A DNA stretch of 16,487 nt from Clostridiales bacterium (GTDB taxonomy: Bacteria; Bacillota; Clostridia; Peptostreptococcales; Anaerovoracaceae). The DNA is taken from positions 1 to 16,487 of the forward strand of contig JAAZGD010000124.1 of the NCBI GenBank assembly GCA_012511395.1, given 5' to 3'. Made by a program: the position numbers and the translations under genes. The notes beneath the pieces are model-generated. The model did no database searches, had not been told where the DNA came from, and was given only the letters and a program-made list of their open reading frames with translations. The first letter of the stretch is position 1. Each line of letters begins with the position of its first letter. Shown in pieces: positions 7,672 through 14,465 of this stretch.

Positions 7672-8795
7672 ATACTATTTCTCACTTCTTCATCGATTTT
7701 AAGTATTTCTTCAAGCTTGGGGTTACGCACGCCCTTATGATTTGAAAGTGCTCTTTCTACGCCTTCCTGTATTCCCAAAAACGGAATCTCACCCTTTAAA
7801 AATCTGTGTACCAGGACTTCGTTTGCTCCATTCAATGCTACAGGATAGCTTCCTCCCATTTCCCCTGCCTGTCTCGCTAAATCGAGGCATTTAAAGGTGT
7901 CATAGTCAGGCTGTGAGAAAGAAAGGCTGCTTCCTTCTTTTAAAAAGTCCGGGCCATCTTCAAAAGAAGCCAGTCTTTCAGGATAGGATAAAGCATAGGA
8001 AATAGGCACTCTCATATCAGGTTTACCCATTTGCCCAAGAATGGAACCATCTATAAACTCCACCATACTGTGAACAATGCTCTCTTTATGAATCACCACA
8101 TCGATGTTTTTATAATCCTGGTTAAAAAGCCACCTTGCTTCAATAATCTCAAGGCCCTTATTCATCAATGTTGCGGAATCAATTGTAATCTTCCTGCCCA
8201 TGGACCATTTAGGGTGGTTTAAAGCTTCTTTAACCGTTACTTTGGAAAGCTCCTTCAAGGACTTGCCTAAAAAGGGGCCTCCCGAAGCTGTAAGGATCAG
8301 CCTTTTGACATAGGTTTGCTTATTCCCTTCAAGACACTGGAAAATCGCGCTGTGTTCACTGTCTACAGGGATTATTGAAGCGCCTGTTTTCTGTGACAGT
8401 TCCATAATGATATGGCCTCCTGTCACCAAGGCTTCCTTGTTTGCCAAGGCCACGGAATTTTTATTCTTTAATCCGTAATAGGTTGGCAAAAGTCCCGCAA
8501 TGCCCACTATTCCGTTTAAAATCATGTCATGAGCTGAGGACACTGCCTCTATTAAGCCTTCAATTGAAATCAGCACCTCAAGGCCCGGGAACTCCTTCCT
8601 TAAGGCTCTTCCCCCTTCTTCATCTGCCACCACAACTGCTTCAGGTTTATGAAGGATTATCTGTTCCCTCAAAAGATGAATATTTTTATTGCAGGTAAGC
8701 ACCGACACCTTGAACCTGTCTTTATTTTCATAAATAACCTTAAGCCCCTGAACTCCAATGGAGCCGGTGCTTCCCAGAACACAAATTCTCTTCAT
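7668..8795 (-). CDS. dxr: 1-deoxy-D-xylulose 5-phosphate reductoisomerase
   Basis: Converts DXP to MEP with NADPH, the committed step of the MEP pathway. The N-terminal Rossmann motif is GSTGSIGVQGL (8-18). The NKEALVTGG block follows at 119-127. Metal ligands are D145 and E147 (PVDSEHSAIF) and E216 (MNKGLEIIEA), with the TASGGPF (169-175) and NHPKWSMG (193-200) active-site blocks and the flexible-loop HKESIVHS variant typical of Firmicutes. The length of 375 is within the normal range (380-400). The ATG lies 3 bases after the cdsA stop with only a weak ribosome site (TGGGA), so translation probably depends on coupling. The stop overlaps the rseP start. With ispG and uppS in the same operon it ties precursor supply to lipid-carrier synthesis. 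Confidence 0.98.
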   Translation of the reverse strand: MKRICVLGSTGSIGVQGLKVIYENKDRFKVSVLTCNKNIHLLREQIILHKPEAVVVADEEGGRALRKEFPGLEVLISIEGLIEAVSSAHDMILNGIVGIAGLLPTYYGLKNKNSVALANKEALVTGGHIIMELSQKTGASIIPVDSEHSAIFQCLEGNKQTYVKRLILTASGGPFLGKSLKELSKVTVKEALNHPKWSMGRKITIDSATLMNKGLEIIEARWLFNQDYKNIDVVIHKESIVHSMVEFIDGSILGQMGKPDMRVPISYALSYPERLASFEDGPDFLKEGSSLSFSQPDYDTFKCLDLARQAGEMGGSYPVALNGANEVLVHRFLKGEIPFLGIQEGVERALSNHKGVRNPKLEEILKIDEEVRNSI

Positions 8796-8798
8796 TTT

Positions 8799-9581
8799 TT
8801 ATCCCAGTATGAAAATTGAATAGTAATAAACAAAAGGTGCAGTAAACAAAATGCTGTCAAACCGATCCAATACACCGCCGTGACCCGGTATTAAGGTTCC
8901 AAAGTCCTTTATCCCCGTTTTTCTCTTGATAAAGGAAGCGGTCAGATCGCCTGCCTGGGCAAAGAAACTTCCCACAGCGCCGATTATCAGACCGTGAACA
9001 ATCAACTCCGGGCTGAAGATTGCCATGAATACAGCGGAAAGCAAAATGCTCCCCACAATACCGCCCAAGGATCCTTCCACAGTTTTTTTAGGGCTGACCT
9101 TGGGAAGCAGCTTGTGCTTTCCAAAAAAATACCCTGAAAAGAAAGCAAATATATCTGTGCCGAAGGCAGTGAGAATACTGAGCCAAATTAAAACAGGGGC
9201 CTCTGTCATCTGTAACAAACCTAAGTGGATACTGAGAAATGATATATATACTACTCCCGTAATTGTAACGAGAGGATCCCATATATGACTTTTATCATAG
9301 GATATTATGGAGGTTGCAAAGCTTATGAAAATCATGGCAAAAAGCATCGGCAGCAGAAAATCCTCTATCCTGTTCATGGCAAGAGAAAGATACAAAAGCA
9401 AGGTAAAACCTGTACCTATGTACATGTTGCCTTTCACAGACAGTTCATTAAAAGCTCCGTAAAATTCTTTAAGCCCTATGATGGAAACTGCCATTAAGCA
9501 CAAAAGCAGAAGGTCCCCTCCAACATATACAACTGCCAAAAGAGGCAGCATTATGAGACCTGATATCACTCTCTTCTTCAT
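8799..9581 (-). CDS. cdsA: Phosphatidate cytidylyltransferase (CDP-diacylglycerol synthase)
   Basis: Integral membrane enzyme that makes CDP-diacylglycerol from phosphatidic acid and CTP, the branch point for phosphatidylglycerol and related lipids. The protein is almost entirely hydrophobic, with several membrane helices (for example about 8-35, 55-90, 105-122, 130-152, 172-205). It ends in the family signature at about 216-242, which includes SFIKRKTGIKDFG and PGHGGVLDRFD with the metal-binding Asp residues. The length of 260 matches the family (260-285). Its ATG overlaps the uppS TGA (ATGA), and dxr starts 3 bases after its stop. Nothing unusual is seen. Confidence 0.97.
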   Translation of the reverse strand: MKKRVISGLIMLPLLAVVYVGGDLLLLCLMAVSIIGLKEFYGAFNELSVKGNMYIGTGFTLLLYLSLAMNRIEDFLLPMLFAMIFISFATSIISYDKSHIWDPLVTITGVVYISFLSIHLGLLQMTEAPVLIWLSILTAFGTDIFAFFSGYFFGKHKLLPKVSPKKTVEGSLGGIVGSILLSAVFMAIFSPELIVHGLIIGAVGSFFAQAGDLTASFIKRKTGIKDFGTLIPGHGGVLDRFDSILFTAPFVYYYSIFILG

Positions 9582-10306
9582 ACTTTATCCAACTCCTGTC
9601 TTCCCCCGAAACGTCTCTGTCTTTCATTATATTCCCCAATGCATTTATCAAAGTCTTCCTTCGTAAAGTCAGGCCATAGAACTTGTGAAAAAACCAATTC
9701 CGCATAGGCACTTTCCCATAAAAGAAAATTGGAGAGTCTCATTTCCCCCGATGTTCTGATTATTAAATCGGGATCCGGTATATTCAGCCTTCCTGTAGAC
9801 AACATTTTTTTGAAATACTCTTCTTCAATCCCTTCTTCCTTTAAAGCCTCTGTTTTCATATCCTGTAAAACAGCTTTCAAAGCTTCAAGAATATCTCTTC
9901 TTCCTCCGTAATTCAACGCAATGTTAAAGACGAGCCCCGTGTTATCCTTTGTTGTAGAAAGCGTCTTTTCAATTCTTTCTATGGCGTCACCGGGAAGCTT
10001 CAAATAGTCCCCAAGGATGTTCACCTTAACGTTATTTTTATGAAGCTCTCTCAATTCCTTATCTACAAAGCTTACGAGAAGGTTAAAGATCCCTTTCACC
10101 TCTTCATTGCTTCTTTTCCAGTTTTCAGTAGAGAAAGCATAGACGGTAAGATATTTAATGCCCAGGGCAGAAGCATGCTTAATAATTTCCTTCATGGAAA
10201 CCATACCCTGCCTGTGGCCTGCCATTTTGGGAAGATTCCTTTTCTTTGCCCACCTTCCGTTACCGTCCATTATTACAGCAACGTGGCAGGGCACATTTTC
10301 TTTCAT
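9578..10306 (-). CDS. uppS: Undecaprenyl diphosphate synthase (isoprenyl transferase, UppS)
   Basis: Cis-prenyltransferase that extends farnesyl diphosphate with IPP to C55 undecaprenyl diphosphate, the lipid carrier for peptidoglycan and other wall polymers. The N-terminal block AVIMDGNGRWAKKRNLP carries the catalytic Asp. Further signatures are YAFSTENWKR, ALNYGGRRDI and the C-terminal DPDLIIRTSGEMRLSNF with the diphosphate-binding Arg residues, then WPDF and RRFGGR. The ATG at 10306 gives 242 residues and has a weak GGAAG site seven bases or so upstream. An in-frame GTG at 10318 would add four residues but has no visible ribosome site. The stop overlaps the cdsA start. A hairpin at 10329-10348 separates it from frr. 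Function is certain; the exact start is not. Confidence 0.96.
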   Translation of the reverse strand: MKENVPCHVAVIMDGNGRWAKKRNLPKMAGHRQGMVSMKEIIKHASALGIKYLTVYAFSTENWKRSNEEVKGIFNLLVSFVDKELRELHKNNVKVNILGDYLKLPGDAIERIEKTLSTTKDNTGLVFNIALNYGGRRDILEALKAVLQDMKTEALKEEGIEEEYFKKMLSTGRLNIPDPDLIIRTSGEMRLSNFLLWESAYAELVFSQVLWPDFTKEDFDKCIGEYNERQRRFGGRQELDKV

Positions 10307-10328
10307 ATAGTCTTCCACTCTTATAAAA

Positions 10329-10348
10329 GGAGGCCTTATCAGACCTCC
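10329..10348 (-). terminator. Hairpin across the frr stop codon, possible weak terminator or coupling element
   Basis: On the transcribed strand GGAGGTC pairs with GGCCTCC (7 bp including one U-G pair) around a 6-base loop that contains the frr TGA stop, followed by TTTTAT. The stem is short and the tract is only four Us, so any termination would be partial. It also lies just upstream of the poorly defined uppS start and could affect its translation. Function is inferred only from shape and position. Confidence 0.3.
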
Positions 10349-10896
10349 ATAATCTCCTTTTCCTTGGCTTCTATTATATCGTCCACTTCTTTAATGAATT
10401 TGTCTGTTATTTTCTGTATTTCATCCAGCTCTGTCTTAAGATCGTCTTCTGTTATTTCTTTTTCCTTTTCCTGCTTTTTGATTGTGTCGTTAGCCTCTCT
10501 TCTGAAGTTCCTTAAAATAATTTTGGCCTCCTCCCCCATCTTTTTAACAACCTTTGTCAGTTCTTTTCTTCTTTCCTCTGTAACCTGAGGTATGGCAAGT
10601 CTGATATTCTTCCCATCGTTTGAAGGGTTAATACCAAGGTCTGCTATCTGTATTGCCTTTTCAATAAGGGATACAGTAGAAGGATCAAAAGGTGTTATCT
10701 GCAAGGTTCTTGGATCAGGTGCCGAAATGTTTGCAATGTTTTTCAAGGGAGAAGGAGTTCCATAGTAATCTATGATTATTCTGTCAAGCAATGCAGGATT
10801 GGCTTTCCCTGCTCTTACTGTATTCATCTCATCCCTAAGAAAAGACAAAGCCTTTTCACTCTTTTCATTAACTATATCTATAACTTCTTTATCCAT
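10339..10896 (-). CDS. frr: Ribosome recycling factor
   Basis: RRF splits post-termination ribosomes together with EF-G. The 185 residues match the family length exactly. The sequence begins MDKEVIDIVNEKSEKAL and contains the hallmark MNTVRAGKANPALLD and the hinge block YYGTPSPLKNIANISAPDPRTL. The three-helix domain then resumes with IRLAIPQVTEERRKEL and a charged C-terminal helix. The frame is open much further upstream into pyrH, but the ATG at 10896 is clearly right. It has a strong AAGGAGG site just upstream and matches the conserved N-terminus. It lies 20 bases after pyrH, the near-universal pyrH-frr pairing. A hairpin covers its last codons and stop. Confidence 0.98.
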   Translation of the reverse strand: MDKEVIDIVNEKSEKALSFLRDEMNTVRAGKANPALLDRIIIDYYGTPSPLKNIANISAPDPRTLQITPFDPSTVSLIEKAIQIADLGINPSNDGKNIRLAIPQVTEERRKELTKVVKKMGEEAKIILRNFRREANDTIKKQEKEKEITEDDLKTELDEIQKITDKFIKEVDDIIEAKEKEIMEV

Positions 10897-10916
10897 CTTT
10901 TTCTCCTCCTTTTTCC

Positions 10917-11621
10917 CTAAGTAATGAGAGTTCCTATGGTTTCTCCTAAAACAGCTTTTACTATGTTTCCTTCTTCTCCTATGCCAAATATGTGCACGGG
11001 GATGTTGTTGTCCATACATAAGCTGGCTGCTGTGGAGTCAATTACTTCTAGGTGATTTTCGAGAATTTCCTGAAATGTTATTCTGTCATACTTTTTTGCA
11101 TTTGGATTCTTTTCAGGGTCCTCCTCATATACTGCGTCTACATTTTTAGCTAAAAGTATAACATCTGCTTCGATTTCCGCTGCCCTTAGTGCGGCTGTAG
11201 TATCGGTTGAAAAGAAGGGGCTGCCTGTCCCTGCGCCAAAGATAACCACCTCTTTGTTTGAAAGCTGTTTCATGGCTCTCAATCTTATATAAGGTTCTGC
11301 CACGGCTCTCATCTCTATTGCCGTATGGACTCTTGTTTTTAAACCCTTTGATTCAAGAGCATCCTTTAAGGCCAAGGAGTTGATTACCGTTGCCAGCATT
11401 CCCATATAATCTGCTGTGGCTCTATCCATGCTTTTGGAGGTTTTTCCGCGCCAGAAATTGCCTCCTCCTACAACGATACCTATTTCCACTCCCAACTTTT
11501 GAACTTCCCTTATTTCCAAAGCCACCTTGTTTAATACTTCTTCATTTATTCCTACTCTGTCTTCACCTGCAAGAGCTTCGCCGCTGATTTTTATCAGAAC
11601 ACGCTTGTATTTTGGTTTCAT
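10917..11621 (-). CDS. pyrH: Uridylate kinase (UMP kinase)
   Basis: Hexameric bacterial UMP kinase of the amino-acid kinase fold, phosphorylating UMP to UDP with ATP; bacterial enzymes are typically activated by GTP and inhibited by UTP. Motifs in order: KISGEAL (11-17), GGGNFWRG (52-59), ADYMGMLATVIN (70-81), the allosteric/subunit segment around TAIEM (100-104), and FFSTDTTAALRAAEI (136-150), then a KNVDAVYEEDP nucleotide-binding block (159-169). The length of 234 is typical. The ATG has AAAGGAG six bases upstream. It is the first gene after a good promoter at 11672-11700, and frr follows after 20 bases. Normally tsf directly precedes pyrH; here a channel gene intervenes. Confidence 0.98.
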   Translation of the reverse strand: MKPKYKRVLIKISGEALAGEDRVGINEEVLNKVALEIREVQKLGVEIGIVVGGGNFWRGKTSKSMDRATADYMGMLATVINSLALKDALESKGLKTRVHTAIEMRAVAEPYIRLRAMKQLSNKEVVIFGAGTGSPFFSTDTTAALRAAEIEADVILLAKNVDAVYEEDPEKNPNAKKYDRITFQEILENHLEVIDSTAASLCMDNNIPVHIFGIGEEGNIVKAVLGETIGTLIT

Positions 11622-11671
11622 AAGTTTCTCCTTTGGAAGTACCTTTTAATCACGAGGAACGGCCAGAAATA

Positions 11672-11700
11672 ATTATATCACGATTTATCTTTCTTTGTAA
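11672..11700 (-). promoter_or_regulatory. Sigma-A promoter for the pyrH-frr-uppS-cdsA-dxr-rseP-ispG-polC operon
   Basis: On the minus strand TTACAA (11695-11700) and a perfect TATAAT (11672-11677) are separated by exactly 17 bases, with an extended -10 TG (TGATATAAT). The -35 lies in the last codons of the channel gene. The start point should fall near 11665, giving a leader of about 43 bases before pyrH. This is the best promoter match I found in the window. Confidence 0.75.
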
Positions 11701-12512
11701 GCCAGATAGTAGGCTCCCGCCACCAACAGACTGCCTCCCACAATATTACCAAGGGTGACAGGAATGAGATTTGTAATAAAAAACCCATAAAGGTTTAAAT
11801 TTGAAAGTGCCTCTGTGGACACCTGAGAGAGAAAGCCGTAGTCAGCCATACTTTTTGCCATTATTCCTGCTGGAATATAATACATGTTAGCTACGCTATG
11901 CTCAAAGCCTGCCGTAACAAAGAGCCAAATGGGGAAAAAACAGCCTAAAAGCTTTCCCGTCATAGTATCGGCGCCGTAAGCTACATATACTCCCAAGCAT
12001 ACGAGCCAGTTACAAAGTATGCCCAGCAGAAAGGCCTGGTGAAAGCCTAAGCCCGTTTTGCCTGCGGCGATCTTTACCGTTAAGGCTCCAAGGAGATGAC
12101 TCCCTGAGTCCAAAAGGCCGGAGGAGGTTACAATATATGCAATAAACAATGAGCCTATAAGATTTGCTATGTATACGATGGCCCAGTTTCTCATCATTCC
12201 TTTAAATGATATTCGTCTTCTGAAAAGTCCGGCTGCCATAAGGGCATTGCCTGTAAAAAGCTCTGCTCCAGCTGTTACTACCAGCATCAGTCCCACTGAA
12301 AAAAGAGCTCCTGCCACAGCTCTGCCAAGGCCGTATGTATCAGGATTCATTAAGAGGTTAAAAGCCGCCATATTGGAGCCTGCTGCAGCCATGGCAATAA
12401 AGCCTCCTGCTAAAAACCCCAGAATGGAAAGCTTGAGAAAGCTTCCTTCTGACTTTTTAACTCCCGTTTCAATTACAGTGTCCAGAATTTCCATTGAATT
12501 TAAAGGTTTCAT
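11685..12512 (-). CDS. Formate/nitrite transporter (FNT) family channel
   Basis: Pentameric inner-membrane channel family for small anions (formate, nitrite or hydrosulfide). Six hydrophobic helices are visible over 275 residues, which is normal. Family marks are GAELFTGN (82-89, the Omega-loop region in TM2), GILCNWLVCLGV (164-175), the GFEHSVANM block with the central pore His H205 (202-210), and NLIPVTLGNIVGGSLL (248-263, TM6). These cannot separate FocA, NirC and HSC subtypes, so no symbol is given; formate is plausible in a fermenting Clostridium-like host. It has a strong GGGGAGG site three bases before the ATG. It sits between a hairpin terminator after tsf (18 bases of free sequence) and the pyrH promoter, a place normally occupied by no gene. 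How it is transcribed is unclear. Confidence 0.94.
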   Translation of the reverse strand: MKPLNSMEILDTVIETGVKKSEGSFLKLSILGFLAGGFIAMAAAGSNMAAFNLLMNPDTYGLGRAVAGALFSVGLMLVVTAGAELFTGNALMAAGLFRRRISFKGMMRNWAIVYIANLIGSLFIAYIVTSSGLLDSGSHLLGALTVKIAAGKTGLGFHQAFLLGILCNWLVCLGVYVAYGADTMTGKLLGCFFPIWLFVTAGFEHSVANMYYIPAGIMAKSMADYGFLSQVSTEALSNLNLYGFFITNLIPVTLGNIVGGSLLVAGAYYLAYKER

Positions 12513-12530
12513 ATACCTCCCCTTCTCTAC

Positions 12531-12564
12531 TTAAAAGCACCGAACTTGATTAAGTCCGGTGCTT
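12531..12564 (-). terminator. Intrinsic terminator after tsf
   Basis: On the transcribed strand AAGCACCGGACTT pairs with AAGTTCGGTGCTT (13 bp with one G-U pair) around a 4-base AATC loop, followed by TTTTAA. It begins 14 bases after the tsf stop. The U-tract is short, so some read-through into the channel gene is likely. Such read-through may be needed, because only 18 bases separate it from that gene's ATG. Confidence 0.7.
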
Positions 12565-12577
12565 ATTATTATGTCCT

Positions 12578-13489
12578 TCACTCTTTAATCTGCTTCATCA
12601 CTTCTTCAAGAAAGTCCTCTTCCTTTTTTTCTATACCTTCTCCTGCTTCATATCTCATCATGGATACAACGGATATATCCTTGCCAAGAGCCTTAGCGCT
12701 TTCTTCTACATACTGCTTTACCGTCAAGTCCTGATCCTTCACAAACTTTTGCTCAAGAAGACAGATGTCCTTTATCTCCTTTTTTAATTTACCCAAGGCA
12801 ATTTTATCTGCCATTTCAGGGCTTTTGCCTTCATTAAGAGCTTGCTGAGTCAGCACCTTCTTTTCGTGGTCCAGGTACTCTTTGTCCACATCTTCCTCTT
12901 TAATAAATTTTGGATTCATGGAAGCTATCTGCATAGCTAAATCCTTACCCAGCACCCTTGTCTCTTCCTTGTCCCCATCTGTCCTTAAGCCTACCAGCAC
13001 TCCTATTTTACCGTTTCCATGAACATAGCCATGGTAAACAACACCGGATTCACCTTTCTTTTCAAATCTTCTTATGGAAAGGTTTTCACCGATTTTTGCT
13101 ATTTTAGAAACAAGAGCTTCCTTAACAGTTTCTTCTCCCAAGCTCATTTCAAAAAAAGCTTTAGGGTCATTTTCTTCAAGCTCCAGAACTTTTTCGGCAA
13201 GAGCTTCCACAAAATCCACAAACTCCTGGTTTTTTGCCACAAAGTCAGTCTCCGAGTTTACTTCAATTATTGATGCTTTATCCATACTGTCAGAGAATGC
13301 AATCCTTACGATTCCTTCCGAAGCTACTCTGTCAGCCTTCTTCCCAGCCTTTGCGATGCCCTTTTCCCTTAATATATCGACAGCCTTGTCCATACATCCT
13401 TCAGCTTCTACTAAAGCATTCTTACAATCCATCATGCCTGCACCTGTTTGCTCACGCAGGTCTTTTACCATAGTCGCTGTAATTGCCAA
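12578..13489 (-). CDS. tsf: Elongation factor Ts, predicted TTG start
   Basis: EF-Ts is the guanine-nucleotide exchange factor for EF-Tu. The 303 residues fit the family (about 290-305). The N-terminal UBA-like domain is at 1-55 with LREQTGAGMMDCKNAL (11-26), and the EF-Tu-contacting TDFVAKN is at 81-87. Paired core subdomains follow and a short coiled-coil segment lies near 215-260. The start codon at 13487-13489 reads TTG. It is supported by alignment to the usual start (MAITA), by GGAGG eight bases upstream and by direct abutment with the rpsB TAA (TAATTG). The next ATG is at codon 7 and would remove conserved residues. It is cotranscribed with rpsB and followed by a terminator hairpin. 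Confidence 0.97.
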   Translation of the reverse strand: MAITATMVKDLREQTGAGMMDCKNALVEAEGCMDKAVDILREKGIAKAGKKADRVASEGIVRIAFSDSMDKASIIEVNSETDFVAKNQEFVDFVEALAEKVLELEENDPKAFFEMSLGEETVKEALVSKIAKIGENLSIRRFEKKGESGVVYHGYVHGNGKIGVLVGLRTDGDKEETRVLGKDLAMQIASMNPKFIKEEDVDKEYLDHEKKVLTQQALNEGKSPEMADKIALGKLKKEIKDICLLEQKFVKDQDLTVKQYVEESAKALGKDISVVSMMRYEAGEGIEKKEEDFLEEVMKQIKE

Positions 13490-14275
13490 TTATTCTTCCT
13501 CCGTTTCTCTAACTTCATCTTCCTCATCCTCTAAAACGGATTCTTCTATCTCTTCTTTCTGTTCCTGTGGTTCTTCTTCAATTACAAAGGATTCACCTTG
13601 ATTAGCCTCTATTACTGCATCTGCCATACAGGATACTATGAGCTTAACAGCTCTTATGGCATCGTCATTTGCAGGAATAACGAAATCCAGTTCATCAGGG
13701 TCACAGTTTGTGTCTGCAATTCCTACCACCGGAATTCCAAGGATATGAGCTTCTCTGACGGCAATTCTCTCCTTCTTCGGATCAACCACAAATAATGCTC
13801 CCGGCATTCCTTCCATATCCTTTATACCGCCTAAAAACTTTTCCAGCCTCTCCATCTCCAGGTTCAGCTTGCTAACCTCTTTCTTCGAAAGCTTCTCAAA
13901 GGTTCCGTCAGCCTCCATGTCTTTAATCTCGTTTAACCTTGTTATTCTTTCTTTAATGGTTTTGTTGTTGGTCAACATGCCTCCCAGCCATCTTTCGTTT
14001 ACGAAATACTGACCGCATCGAAGCGCTTCTTCCATAACTGCTGACTGAGCCTGTTTTTTAGTTCCTACAAAAAGAACGGGCATACCCTTTTTCGCCACTT
14101 CATTGATGAACTGATATGCCTCTTCAATTTTCTTTACTGTCTTTTGCAGGTCGATAATATAAATGCCGTTTCTTTCAGTAAAGATATAGGGCGCCATCTT
14201 GGGGTTCCATCTTCTTGTCTGATGGCCGAAGTGTACTCCGGCTTCAAGCAATTGCTTCATTGATACTACTGCCAT
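13490..14275 (-). CDS. rpsB: 30S ribosomal protein S2
   Basis: Late-assembling small-subunit protein at the head/platform junction, needed for S1 or mRNA docking in many bacteria. The core (1-228) has the canonical QLLEAGVHFGHQTRRWNPKM start, the YIIDLQKT block, FVNERWLGGMLTN and the DPDELDFVIPANDDAIRAV signature. Residues 229-261 form a strongly acidic, Glu-rich tail, a lineage-variable extension. The ATG has AGGAGG nine bases upstream. The gene follows a leader of about 120 bases containing a possible small upstream ORF and a helix that pairs part of the ribosome site. tsf begins on the very next base after the stop. Confidence 0.98.
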   Translation of the reverse strand: MAVVSMKQLLEAGVHFGHQTRRWNPKMAPYIFTERNGIYIIDLQKTVKKIEEAYQFINEVAKKGMPVLFVGTKKQAQSAVMEEALRCGQYFVNERWLGGMLTNNKTIKERITRLNEIKDMEADGTFEKLSKKEVSKLNLEMERLEKFLGGIKDMEGMPGALFVVDPKKERIAVREAHILGIPVVGIADTNCDPDELDFVIPANDDAIRAVKLIVSCMADAVIEANQGESFVIEEEPQEQKEEIEESVLEDEEDEVRETEEE

Positions 14276-14277
14276 AA

Positions 14278-14352
14278 TTAATTTCCTCCTGGTTTTTTTA
14301 CTTCCATCAGGCTTTTGCTCTGCTTTTTCAAAACCAAGTGCCCGATGTGCAT
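14278..14352 (-). CDS. Putative 24-codon upstream ORF in the rpsB leader
   Basis: An ATG at 14352 is preceded by AAAGGA ten bases upstream and opens 24 codons, beginning MHIGHLVLKKQSKSL and ending in KKPGGN. Its TAA lies two bases before the rpsB ATG, so its last codons contain the rpsB AGGAGG site. The peptide is basic with no recognised domain. Translation would sweep through the helix that masks the rpsB ribosome site. It may be a coupling leader peptide or chance; only conservation or ribosome profiling could decide. Confidence 0.25.
   Translation of the reverse strand: MHIGHLVLKKQSKSLMEVKKPGGN
14288..14338 (-). promoter_or_regulatory. Possible Shine-Dalgarno-masking helix in the rpsB leader
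   Basis: On the transcribed strand CTTGGTTTT (14330-14338) can pair with AAAACCAGG (14288-14296), 9 bp with one G-U pair. This covers the first bases of the rpsB AGGAGG site. A separate 6-bp hairpin, GTCTTA with TAAGAC, lies nearer the 5' end at 14378-14392. Together they suggest a structured leader that could support S2 autoregulation. No known leader family was recognised by eye. Confidence 0.3.
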
Positions 14353-14400
14353 TTTAATAAGTTCCTTTACATCTTCAGTCTTAAAGTAAGACCGTCCTGT

Positions 14401-14429
14401 ATTTTATAACAAAACCGTTGCCTTTGCAA
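14401..14429 (-). promoter_or_regulatory. Sigma-A promoter for rpsB-tsf
   Basis: On the minus strand TTGCAA (14424-14429) and TAAAAT (14401-14406) are separated by 17 bases (4/6 and 5/6 matches). The -35 sits in the loop and 3' arm region of the upstream terminator hairpin. The start point would be near 14394, giving a leader of about 119 bases. TATAAA with a 15-base spacer is a poorer alternative. Confidence 0.55.
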
Positions 14430-14436
14430 CGGTTTT
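14411..14436 (-). terminator. Intrinsic terminator after rpoZ
   Basis: AAAACCGTTGC and GCAACGGTTTT form an 11-bp stem with a 4-base loop. In the rpoZ direction it is followed by G and TT, a four-U run partly inside the stem. In the opposite direction the T-run is six, so the hairpin could also stop plus-strand transcripts. It lies about 30 bases after the rpoZ stop and overlaps the rpsB promoter. Confidence 0.7.
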
Positions 14437-14465
14437 TTGGGGAAAATATATCTTCTTCTCCCACT

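Noticed and set aside
10040..10588. 182-codon plus-strand open frame across frr and uppS
   Set aside because: It lies antisense to two unmistakable genes, has Ser/Phe-rich low-complexity composition typical of a reverse-frame shadow, and matches no family.
10897..11019. Upstream extension of the frr frame into pyrH
   Set aside because: The extension is Arg/His-rich and unlike RRF; a strong ribosome site and conserved start place the ATG at 10896.
13074..13601. 175-codon plus-strand open frame antisense to tsf and rpsB
   Set aside because: Ser-rich reverse complement of the acidic S2 tail and EF-Ts; a shadow frame with no ribosome site or family match.
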